From: Cordylochernes scorpioides
Lineage: Eukaryota; Arthropoda; Arachnida; Pseudoscorpiones; Chernetidae
NCBI GenBank assembly: GCA_030710605.1
Contig: CP092875.1
Coordinates: 66,146,623-66,210,622 of the forward strand
Length of the DNA: 64,000 nucleotides
Direction: 5' to 3'
The position numbers were made by a program, and so were the translations under genes. The notes below the pieces were generated by a model that ran no database searches, was not told the DNA's origin, and saw only the letters and a program-made list of their open reading frames with translations. Positions 19,689-31,500 of this stretch are shown here, one piece after another (position 1 is the stretch's first letter; the number at the start of each line of letters is the position of its first letter).

Positions 19689-20622
19689 GAAACGCAAGAT
19701 CTACGACCCTCCGAGGTTTATGACAGTCAGCCAGGCTGCACAGCAACTGCTGGAGATCATTGAGAGGAAGAAGGAAGCTGGAGACTCGGATGATTTAGGT
19801 CTTTATTGTTTTACCTTGTGACAGAATGTCTAAACTGAAATGTGTTATAAAATTACAAATATTTTCTTTTTATTAAAAAAGATACTCATTGTGAGAAAAT
19901 ATTTGTAATTTTAAAACTTTTTTTCACAATTTTATCATGAATTGAAATGTGTTATAACTTGTTTGAAATATCTTTAGTTTTTTTAAAATCCACTCAATAG
20001 AGTAGACCTATTATATATATTGCCTTGAAAATATCAGTTGCCTCCATTCTTTTTCTGATATAAGATATCTTAAGTTATCTTTTATTCTCCTCCTGTCATA
20101 AGGAGATAATTCTCATTAGTAAAATATATATCCTATGTACAGTAGAACCTCCCTTTACAATTTAGAAACTCTCTGGTAAGAGGACACCTCTCCCTAAAGG
20201 ACACTTTGGCTCTGCTATTAGGTGTTCTTTATAGGGAGGTTCTACTGTATTACAAAAACAAACAAAGGAGACAAAGAAACTTATCCTCGGAAGGTTTTTA
20301 TTATTATTTGGATTTCAGTGGATTTTATTTTTTGAACTAGGGATAAATAAAAAAATATATTTTTTGTTCTTGTGCCACCACCACCATGTGTTATTGTGTG
20401 TGTGAAGCGTACACCAAGGACAGTCTGTGTGTGGGACTGGCCAAGGTAGGCAGTGCAGACCAGAGGGTGGTGGCCAGCAGTCTGGAGCAGATGGCCACCC
20501 TGGACCTGGGTCCGCCCCTCCATTCCCTGATCATTGCTGGCAAGCTCCACCCCCTGGAACTGGACATGCTCCGCCTCTTTGCCCTCGATGCCTCCTGTCT
20601 TCAACATGCTGAGCTACATTGA
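19689..20622 (+). CDS. DPH5: DPH5 exons 7 and 8 (haplotype B, completes the gene started at 39142)
   Basis: Exon 7 is 19689-19798, after CATCCAG, encoding KKRKIYDPPRFM, SQAAQQLLEIIERKK and DSDDL. Exon 8 is 20408-20622, encoding YTKDSLCVGLAKVGSADQRV, DLGPPLHSLIIAG, KLHPLELDMLRLF and the end AELH with TGA at 20620-20622. These match the C-terminal part of eukaryotic DPH5. One base carried from exon 7 plus CG makes the junction Ala codon. The donor is GTCTTT rather than GTRAGT. Confidence 0.96.
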
Positions 20623-20673
20623 CCCTCCTCCCTCCTTCGCATTGTAATATATTGTATTATACTTGACATTTTT

Positions 20674-20679
20674 AATAAA
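20674..20679 (+). terminator. DPH5: DPH5 poly(A) signal AATAAA
   Basis: AATAAA 52 bases after the stop codon, within TTTTTAATAAAGTTAC. It is the only canonical hexamer close to the stop. A SINE-D begins about 30 bp further on. Confidence 0.75.
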
Positions 20680-20708
20680 GTTACTTTTGTTAATTTTATA
20701 TTTTAAAA

Positions 20709-20830
20709 TATGTTGTTGTTGTTTCTTATCCCCTTGTGTAAAGATTACATGAATTCCATAAGTTCATGGAATGGGGTGTAGGGCCGCAGCTTTCGTTGAT
20801 CATGGCACCATGATCCAGGCACACTTAAAA
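20709..20830 (-). mobile_element. SINE-D, mirror of 16969-17080
   Basis: Same element in reverse, starting with a GTTGTTGTTG tract and TTTCTTATCCCCTTG and ending GATCCAGGCACACTT. Confidence 0.65.
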
Positions 20831-20895
20831 TATGTAATGGGGTGTTGAGTGAAAATTCTTTCAAAGATTATAGATAAATTTAATTGCCATCTATC

Positions 20896-21222
20896 ATTGA
20901 AATTTTACACATATAAATTTACTGGCAATGCGCTTCTTTTAAATATAATCAAATATTATCTCTACAGACCTTACTTTAAAATTTTACACATATAAATTTA
21001 CTGGCAATGCGCTTTTTTTAAATATCAAATATTATCTCTACAGACCTTACTTTAAAATTTTACACATATAAATTTACTGGCAATGCGCTTCTTTTAAATA
21101 TAATCAAATATTATCTCTACAGACCTTATGCATACCTTATCGTAAGGTCTGTAGAGATAATATTTGATTATATTTAAAAGAAGCGCATTGCCAGTAAATT
21201 TATATGTGTAAAATTTTAAAGA
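20896..21222. repeat. Foldback with one arm amplified to three direct copies
   Basis: TAAAATTTTACACATATAAA-to-ACAGACCTTA units of about 80 bp occur three times in direct orientation, then once inverted. P1 has one copy of each arm (16745-16905), so two extra units arose or persisted only on haplotype B. Confidence 0.75.
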
Positions 21223-21654
21223 TTATAGATACAAGAAAATAAGACCTAATCCAAATAAATTATAACCCAAATTGTGCTTTTATCATATTTCAAAGATTCT
21301 ACACTGATAACTTTTGGTGGTAATGTAAGTGCTGAATGAAAATGCTGATACCCTGGCAGCTGCCAAGTGACAGCCTTGACTTCAAGTCAATCCAGAAGAG
21401 GACTTTTTCAACCTCACTCACCGGTGATAACAACATAGGAGAGATAATCAATACCAACTTGCCCCGTGGAGATGCCACCTGCTTGTCCTGTCTTAAAACA
21501 GGACACACTGGGCATTGAGAGCGTAGTGAAGACCTTTCAAACATGGAATCCACTATAAAAGTCTTGTGTATCATAACCACTTTACGTATAGATATACATA
21601 TCACACATACACTTTATGTATAGTTGTCTCCTTGTGTGTACAATGGTACAAGAA

Positions 21655-22090
21655 AAAAGGACCTAATCCAAATAGTTTAATAGTGTGTGACATTTCGGTA
21701 ACAGCATTGTGTTGTTGTTGTTTCTTATCCCCTTGTGTAAAGATTACACGAATTCCATGAGTTCATGCTCCTCGAGCTGTTTTATGATGAGCAGCGGCCT
21801 CTCCCAAAGGTCCTGTTTAGTGCTTCTAATGCAAGCCAAAATGTGTTCTGGAGCTGCAGGTGCCAAGCTACATTTTGGGCAAGTGGGGTAGATTTTGTTA
21901 TTATTTTCTATCTTCAATGGCTTGAGATGGCCTGTTCTAAATCTTGTTAGTGTTGTTTGATGCTGTCTATTTCTGATGTTCAGAGCTCCTCCTGATCCAT
22001 CAGACAAAAGAAAAAAAAGTTATAAAATAAAAACATTTTTTATTCTTTACCGAAACGTCACACACTATTAAATTATATGGATTATGTCAC
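21655..22090. mobile_element. GTAACA MITE split by a LINE-1 3' end (haplotype B)
   Basis: The MITE arm GGTAACAGCATTGT is interrupted by a minus-strand LINE-1 fragment (21712-21996, same C-terminal frame as 15738-16062). It resumes at CATCAGACAAAAG. Haplotype A has the intact MITE here and its own LINE-1 about 100 bp away, a separate event. Confidence 0.7.
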
Positions 22091-22521
22091 AACAGATCAA
22101 ATTAAAGAAAATTTGTCCATAGTCGCCAAAAGTAAACTTGAAGGACGCTATCAACAACTGTCAACACCAACCACATACAATGGTACAGACACATGTTAGG
22201 TTTACAATTTATTACATATAAACTTTATCCATACACCATTTGCATCCTGGTTTTGTAAAATAAGGAGAAAAAATACATCATGAGAGACATGTTTTTTTAG
22301 CACCAATTTTGATTGGAAAATCTTTATTATTTTTTCAATATTTATTTCCACATTGTGGCAAAAAGGAGGAAAAACCATTGAATTGGTCCAGCCAGCCAAA
22401 TCTTGTAAACAACATCTGAAAATACAAGTTGCTACCATAGTAGAGAATCTAAAAGGAGAAATTTTATTAATAACATACTTCAACTATTTATAACTTATGA
22501 TACAGAGAGAGGTGAGTGGGG

Positions 22522-25500
22522 TCAATGCTGGCTCCACTGGATTGTTTTGATGTCAATACCTTCCTGAACCATCTCCCACAGAGGACTGCGCAACAACCAG
22601 TTGTTTAATACCTACGCAACAACAACCTGAACACAAGTCTTACCTCATCTCTCTGAGTCTCTTCACATGGTAGATGCACTGCTCGGCTGTGTAGTCTACT
22701 TCTTCCTCTGTGGTGAATCTGCTGATTCCAAACCTGCACAGCAACATCTTTAGCTGGAGGAAACCAACATTCAAAGGGATCCAAATTTTCTGTTGAATTA
22801 TATACAGCCATGGTTAGGAACACATGGTAACAAGATTAAATCCAAACAATTTTTTTTTGTTTATCCCTAATACATGTTGTACAGGCCATGGTAATCATGG
22901 CGGGTAGTTAGCGACTGCTTTTACTCTAAGTGCACCACATGTCTATACATGTGAAAATGAAAATCATTCATTAAGCATTTTTGTCTGAAGATGGTGACAA
23001 CGCTGTTACCGAAACTTCTCACACTTTGTTTGGATTTGGTCTGTTGTTGTTGTTTCTTATTCCCTTGTGTAAAGATTACACGAATTCCATGAGGTCATGA
23101 TCTCATGGATTGGGGTATAGGGGTGCAGCTTTTGTTTGATCATGGCATCATGATCCAGGCACACTTTGGTTGGATTTGGTCTTGTTACCTTGTGTTTATA
23201 ATCCAAATTGTGCCTTTATCAGCCATGGTTAGGATGATTATTAATTCAATGCAGCATTCACTGCTATTGGGTGTTCTTCTAGGACATGTCAAAACTGAAG
23301 GAGAGGAGGTATGATTGAATTAAAGTAGGTGTTGAATTACAGAAGGTTAAAGTAAATAGGCTGAATGGAATTTTTTAAAATGGTTGAATTCTTATGTTTT
23401 TAGAAATATAGTCGATTGAATTAAAGATCTAAAGAGACAAAGGTCGCCTCTTCCGTAAAAATAGATGTCAAAACTAGACGCCATCTATTGACGTTTTGAC
23501 ATCTATTTTTACTGGAGAGGCCACCTTTGTCTCTTTAGATCAATATCCTCCCGGCAAAATTTCCATCTATGAATTAAAGATGGTAATTTTAAAGGAGAAA
23601 TGCTTGGGATTTGAAAAAATTGGTTGAATTGAAGAGGTTCTACTGTGCTTTATTGTATACACCAGTATGCATGACCATGATAATCATGTTGGATAGAGAA
23701 CAGAAACTGCTTTTACTGAAAGCAGAACCTAGAAAGTAGTTTGAATTTGCACTTACAAAGTTTAGTTAATGGCACTCTGGTGGGATTGAACTAGTAAGGA
23801 CTAGGAGGAACCATCAAATTAGTTTAAGAAAATGTACACAATGTGATCCCAGGTTGTGTTTATCAAACCAGGCCACTGTAACAACTATATAAAACATTGA
23901 AAGATTCTTAAATAAAAGATCAGGGTTTCAATTTGGACAAAGGTACCTCCTGAGATGTGCAATTGCAAGATGGTACCAAGCTTGCATAGCATTGATGCAG
24001 GCCAACAAAATGTGTTAGTTTTTGAACATTATTGTTTTAAGGAACTATTCAAAAACTGAGTTGGTGTGGCTATTAGAGTATAAAAATGGCAGTAATCATC
24101 TTCCACCAAGAGATGACATTGCTCTCATCCATAGAGTAATATATATAGCAGCCTCTAGCATTATTGCAGTAGAGGAGAATATCATTATTGTGTATGTTGG
24201 CTGAAGATAGTTTTTTTATATCCCTAGTACACGTGGTACAGGCCATGATAATCATGGTGGGTAATAGTTAGCTACTGCTTTTACTGTTAGTGCACCACAT
24301 GTCTAGACATGTAGAAAGCAGTTTGACTTTGGCACTTACAAATGTACCAGAGCTACATTTGGTTTTGTGCACTAAGTGGTGGGGTTGAACTTTTTTAAGA
24401 ATTAAGAACCATTGGAGCCAATTTTTTTTTTTAATTCAGAGAATAAAGTACCACAAATGCAGGATTTTATCCCCAGGTTGTGGTTGTCAAAAATGCATGG
24501 TTTATATCACTCATCCCCAGAAGTGCATGTGTTTGACTTTGATAAATCATCAATTTTGAAGCCTACATATATGGCCCTAAATTCACCTCTTGGGGAAGTT
24601 GCCCCGGAGAGAGCATAGATTTCCCAGGGGGTTGGTGGAAGGGTGGTCAAAACCATTGGTTTTCAACTGCTACGACCTGGGATCAAATCCCAGTATTGGG
24701 CACTTTTTCAAATAAAAAAATAAAAAATTACTGCGATGGCCCCCGATTCTTGCAAAATTCTAACCCCACCCACGAGTGCAAGTAACCAAACGGGGCTCTG
24801 GCACACTTGTAAGTGCAAAAGTCGAACTGCTTTTCACATGTGTAGACATATGATGCACTTACAGTAAAAGCAGTCGCCAACTTCTACCCACCAAGATGAT
24901 TCATGGCCTGTACCACATGTACTAGGGATAATAATAATATAGATTTCCCATGTCAAGGATCAAGTGTTGCTCACCTAATGGAGGAGTGAGCCAGGTCTTC
25001 CTCTGCTCCTATGGCCCTGAGTACATAGGACGGCTCCAGAGAAGCTGATGTACAGGCACTGCAGACAAGCACAACCATACCAAGGTCAGTTCATAGCCAA
25101 CAACTCTTTGATGTCTTAATTTCAAATAATCCGACATCAACAAGATGCCAAATAAAGCAACCAACAAGTAAACAAGATAATGAAATAAAAAACATCTGAC
25201 AAACAAAATGATAAATAAAGCAAAGGAAAAAATGCTAATAAAATAATTTTGCACAATTTTTCTTTTTCCTTTATAAATAAACTTCCTACTGTGATAAAAA
25301 AAAAACTGACAAAACTGCTGGAAGGGTTCACCACTGATGAGCCAAGCCTCCCAATATTTCCCATTGCAATAAGGACATTTTATTTATAAAATAAATAAAA
25401 ATGGTTTCATTTCTTATGCCGAGATGGCACGTTAATGCCTCATGTTATATACAAGATACTTCTTCTTTCTTATCTCCACTCAATCACACTAAGGTATCAA

Positions 25501-28500
25501 GCTTGTAAAGCTTGAGATTTTTTATGGTGTCTGCCGGGGAAGAGTAGAGCTCATCAATGGATGAGTGACAACCATCATGAGGGTAAAGTAGAATGTGTCT
25601 GCCTTTGTCATTAAGACTGGGAGCACTACTAAGTGGCAGGCCGACTTAGCTCTAAAAGAAATGGCCGCCTCTGACATGAGGAACAGACGCCATGTGCAGC
25701 CGCTCCTAACATGGAGTACTGAATAATGCGGGACATGAACAAGATACTGAATAAGGCACTACTCATCAGCATTTACTGAATCCTCTCCAGTGGCGGCTAC
25801 CAATGGATATGAAGAAAGAATGTTGTTTAAACAAGTAAGAATGAGTAAAAATAGATGATTAGGTAAAATTTGGATTATAGATTAGAAACATAAGGTAATA
25901 AGACCAAATCCAAATAACAGCCTTGTTTCCAAAACATCACACACTATTTATTTATTTGGATTGGGTATAATTACCTTGAGTACAAAGATAATTTATAAGT
26001 ATATAAAAGGGCGTACCTGGATCTGTAAAGAAAAAAATATAATAATAATAATTTTTTTCTTAAAATATTTCGATAGATTGCTCCCTCTTTATCAATTTAT
26101 TGATAAAGAGGGAGCAATCTCTCAAAATATTTTAAGAAAAAATTGTTTTGTTTTTTTTTCTTTACAGATCCAGGTACACCCTTTTATATAATCTTAATTA
26201 ATGGATCGCCTTTTGACTCAAAGAATTTACAATGTTAGCAACAAGTTATTAGGTGCTGAGAGGACAAGTATCTATGAAATTGAAAAGTCTTCGGTCTCTC
26301 ATACTAAATTTACTTTCAGTCCATATAACTCCAGGACCTGATTTTCGATCGCTACAACCCAGGTTCAATTCCCGCATTGGGCACTTTTTTCTGAATTAAA
26401 AAATAAAAATGCTCCAATGGCCTCTGATTCTTGCAAAAGTTTAACACCACCAGCAAGTGTATGTAACTAAACGGAGCTTTGGCACATTTGTAAGTGCAAA
26501 GTCAAACTGCTTTTAACCTGTGTAGACATGTGGTGCGCTTATAGTAAAAGCAGTCGCCTACTTCTACGCACCATGGTTACCATGGCTTGTACCACATGTA
26601 CTAGGGATAAGCAAAAAAAAAACTCCAGGACCTTTAGGAGAGGCCGCTGTTTATCATCAAACAGCTCGAGAAGCATGAAGCCATGTAATCTTTACACAAG
26701 GAGATAGGAAACAACAACACTACTTACTCCCCCACATCCCAGACTGGCCCATTGAAGAGCAAGTGCTCACCCCTCATTACCAATAAAAACATAACTTGAA
26801 TCTAATGAACACAAGGTAATAAGACCATATCCAAATAAATAAATAGTGTGTAATTTGGTCTTATTATAGCTTGGGTTTATAATCTATAATCCAAATTGTG
26901 CCTTATCATTGGATCTAATGAGTATTTCCTTTGTCCCATGGCCACAGCAGGAGTGGCTCCATTTACCTGCCAGAGGACAGAGCAATGTCCTTCAAGGCCA
27001 TCAGAAGACTCTCTCCTTCCACGTAGGCAAAGGAAAGATTAAGGCAGCCTGCACCACAAACAGTCAGCACCTAGGACTACTCATTTACCAAGGTAGAGGA
27101 GGCACAGGAGATACCCACTGTAAATAACTCAAAACTAAAAATAGGCAATTAATAGTACCCCATAGTGTCAAACTATCTTCCCAGAACAACATAAATATGT
27201 ACATGGAAAATTTGCCGAGAGGAAATTGATCCATAGAAGCATAGGGCGCCTCTCCCATCAAAATAAACGTCAAAACCTGACGCCATCTATGTTCTAGCCA
27301 TAGATTTGGCCTAGCCACATTGCCAGCAAAACACCTCTTTGGTAGATTGTGAAGATTCCATTAGATCCCGCGTGGATCTCATGGAATAAAGTCCGCCCTA
27401 GACTGACGAGGGCTATTAGCCCGAAACCATGGTCTCTAGGTGGAAGCTTCTCAGTTTGCCAAAGCTGGTGTTGTGGCTTTGTCACTGACCCGAGGCCACT
27501 AGTTGCGGCGACGGTCAATAGATGGCGTCAGTTTTTGACGTTTATTTTGATGGGAGAGGCACCCTATGCTTCTATGGATAAATATGTACATTACAGTAGA
27601 ACCTCTCTATAAAGGACAACATCTATTTGCAGATACAAAGTGTCTTTTTACAGAGAGAGTTTGATACACAGTGATCTTTATTGAAGACAAATGATATAAC
27701 CAAGTATGAACAAAATTGCCTCCATTTTGTGTTCAAAGTAGACTACCAATACCAGTGTCCTTCAAGTTGAGTTCAACTTTTGGTGACTAAATATTCTCCA
27801 ATTTGGTTTGTTAGTGACCATCACTCACAGCTCACATCTAGTGAACATCATCCTCTCTTCTTTCAATTTTTTCCAACATCAATGTCTTTTATAAACCATT
27901 TGCTCTCATTATGTATCTGAAATAGGTCTTTTTTTTTTACCTATTTGGGATTCTACAATGCCAAGTTAAAGATAAGTGATCCTGCACCCATACAAGGATC
28001 CCAATAAAAAGTGCTATTTAAGGATGATAAAAAAAAACAACTAATTAAGCCTTTTTCATTCATAAAAAAAAATGTGCTACAATTAACAGAATGGAAGAAA
28101 GAGGAAATATAAATGATATTTATAGATAGGCTTTTAATTATATCTAAAGAAAAAAAAGGGTTTTTTCCACTTTTAATTCTAAGAATAATATTCTGTTTCT
28201 CAGAAAACTATCTTCTTCTTATCTGCTATCTTGTTTACACACTTGATAACAGTAACTATTTAAAACATGCTGTGGTAAAATTTCTATTATGGGCCCAAAT
28301 TAGCTCAGTTGGTTAGAGTGTCGTGCTAATAACGCGAACGTCGTGGGTTCGATCCCCCCCATGGGCCACTTTTTTTTCTCCCTTGCCACCAGATCGCGGT
28401 CTGCAGCCATGTTGGGGCTAGAAGACCTTACCTGATAGGCCAACTATTTCTCATTCAGTACTTTTGTTTGAAGATGGTAACACCGCTGTTACCGAAACGT

Positions 28501-31500
28501 CACACACTACTTATTTATTTGGATTTGGTCTTATTACCTTGTGCTATTTAAGGAATTCCTTTAAATCTTGGTGAATCTCAAAATCAGATTTTTCTATTTG
28601 CTTTATTTCTAGTTATGGCATGTATCAGAGACACAACAAGGTTCCTTCCAGGGGAATAAAAGAGAGAACAGTCCCTCCCACCTACTTTCTGCCAATGTCC
28701 TACACCTCAAATCACAAGTTGGCCAAGACTTACCAGGATAGGAATGCTCCAGGTCTCCGTTACGGATGACATGGGTCAGCTGGCTGGTGATTTTGTTGAA
28801 GAGTCGATCGGAGAGTGCCTGGACTCTCTTGAAGTCCGACTGGAAACCATGCCATTAGTTAGCTAGAGTTACCGCACCCCACCATGGGAAAGAAGTCACC
28901 ATTAAAGAACAGCAAGAATGGGACAGTAAAATCTACCTACCTCCATTTCTTCCTCAGCAATAGCACAGGCAGTTCCCAGTCCCACCACCAGGGGTGTAGG
29001 TACTGTACCGCTACGCAGGCCCCGCTCCTGGCCCCCTCCGCTGAGCAGAGGCACAAGCCGTACTCGAGGTCTCCTGCGCACGTACAAGGCACCAATCCCC
29101 TTGGGTCCGTAGATCTTGTGGCCACTGATGGAGAGCAGGTCGATGTTCATGTCATTGACATCGATGGGGATCTTGCCCACAGCCTGGGCTGCGTCAGTGT
29201 GGAAGAAGACCTTCTTGCTACGGCAGAGAGCCCCTGCATCACACCATGGTGGACTCCAGTATTCAAATAAATAGCCAATATGCAACTTTGCTGAAGATAG
29301 TAACACTACTGCTGCTGAAATATCACATACTTATTTGGTAGTCCCCCCTGTTATCTTTGATTCTTATCTAATATGCAAATTGTAACCTACCATTCTATTG
29401 GTATTGTAAAAGAATGTTAGAAAGAGTAAAAAAAAATTGGGGGGGGGAGGGATGTTGATTGGTAGACTACTGATAATTGGGACCAACAGTCCCAATTAAT
29501 GTGACCACATATTAAATGGTGGCAGAAGTCAGCAGAGGAAGGAAGATGTGAGGGAAGACTTACCAATCTCTTTGATGGGCTGTTTGACTCCAATCTCATT
29601 GTTGACTGTCATGATGGAGACCAAGCTGGTGTCGGGTGTGATGGCTGTCTCCAGTTTCTGGACATCACATCAGGGAGTCAAACCACATCATTGACTGAAT
29701 TGGCTCATCCACTGATGACACCACCATCAACAAGCTCTACAGGCTTGATACCAAATATGATTGTTAAGTGAAGATAAGAAAGAAGAAGACCTCATATAGT
29801 AGCTGTCTGTGTACAGTATGTGTAAAGTAAGCAAGAACTCTGACTAATGTATATAAGGTTGTCCCAAAAATTCATAAACATCTGCAAAAAATTCCAAATT
29901 TAGGCAAATTTTGATTATTTTTTTTGTGTTTATATTGTCGTGCTGATCTTCACCTTTTGTATTTCAGATAGCAATTGATAAAATGGAGCTGCGAGTTTTG
30001 ATTCGTTACTTCTGGAAGTGAGAACTTTCAACCAGAAAAGCTGCAAAAGAGATTTGTGCTGCCGAAGGTAAAGTAACAATTGCATATGCGGAGATTTCAA
30101 AGTGGTACAAGCGTTTCGATTCAGGCAACAAGAGTCTTGAAGATAAGGTTTGTTCGGGTATGTCATTAATATCGGATGATGGAGACTTACAAACCGGGTT
30201 GGACTTTGAGCCTTCAACGAGTACTCGAGAATTGTCTGATGTGCTTGGAGTTGGCAAATCAACAATTTACCGACACTTGAAACAACTTGATTTCGTTCAC
30301 AAAAAGCCATGCCAAGATCCGCACGAACTCACTGAAGCACAAGCCAACAAATGAGTTTAAATTTGCCATAAATTGCTCGGCAATCCATTGGACGACTGTT
30401 TTAGGAAGCACATTGTGACATTAGATGAGAAATGGGTCTACCTGGTCCAGCACAATCGAGACAAGCGATGGGTTAAGAAAGGGCAAGAGAGATACCATCA
30501 GTTTCAAAACAAGATCGATTCGGCAAGAAAGTGAGGTTGTGAGTTTGGTGGAACTTTGAAGGGATTGTTCATTTTGAGTTGGCTCTGAATGGTCACCCAT
30601 TAATGCCGAATTTTACTGTCAGCAACTGGAGCGGGTCTACGAAAGTTGAAGCAAAAGTACCCGTCTCTGATCAACTGAAAGCGCGCTTTGATGCAGCAGG
30701 ACAAACCACACAGGAAGACCAAAGACAGAGCTGGACGGATTTCTCCCATATCCAGCCTACACTGTGCTCCATCAGATTACGGCCGCTCAATGCAACAACA
30801 CTTTCTGAAGGGCCGGCCGCCAATTCAAATTGTTTAATGAAGTCAAGGAAGCGTGTCAAGAATTCTTTGATTTGAAAGTGGCTGAATGGTACTTTGACCA
30901 GATCCATAAGTTCGCAGATCAATGGAAGAAAGTCATAGAAAATGATGGTCTTTATTTTGAGGAATAAATTTTGTTTTTCTTATTACTTGGCGAATAATAT
31001 TATTACGGTGAATACATAATACAATTACTTTATACATAATAGCGAATAATATAATGCCAAATAATATTGGTGTTTCAATTTTTTTGCAAGTTTTTATGAA
31101 CTTTTGGAACATCCTTGTTAGAGAGATGATCAGATTCTCTCTAAGGAAGTGACACGAAATCCCTATCAGGTCATACAGTTCTGAACAAACAGATTTGTGG
31201 GATATTTATGCTGTCAAACCCAGGAGGGACTGACCTAGGGTAAGACCTGCTGCAAGAGGGGCAGAAGATTGCATCAGACAACATTGACAGATAATCAGAT
31301 TAGGTTTCAATTGGATATTTATTTCTCTCTTTCATACATTTTTGCAGAGTACTTTTTTCATTAAAAACCATAGAGAATAACACTTTGCCAAATGCTTTAA
31401 TTTTATTTTTGCTGATGAGGACACAAGATTTTTGTGGAAATGTTGAGAAAATAAAACTTTTTCTAGCTGAAATGTATCTCTTATGTTAATAAATTCTGAA

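Noticed and set aside
19182-19763. A 193-codon frame running across the N gap
   Set aside because: It is bridged only by N, and its two sides come from different contigs.
28292-28368. A functional tRNA-Ile(AAT) gene
   Set aside because: Two extra bases after the acceptor stem, a T-stem mismatch, a SINE-like body and target-site duplications, and absence from the other haplotype.
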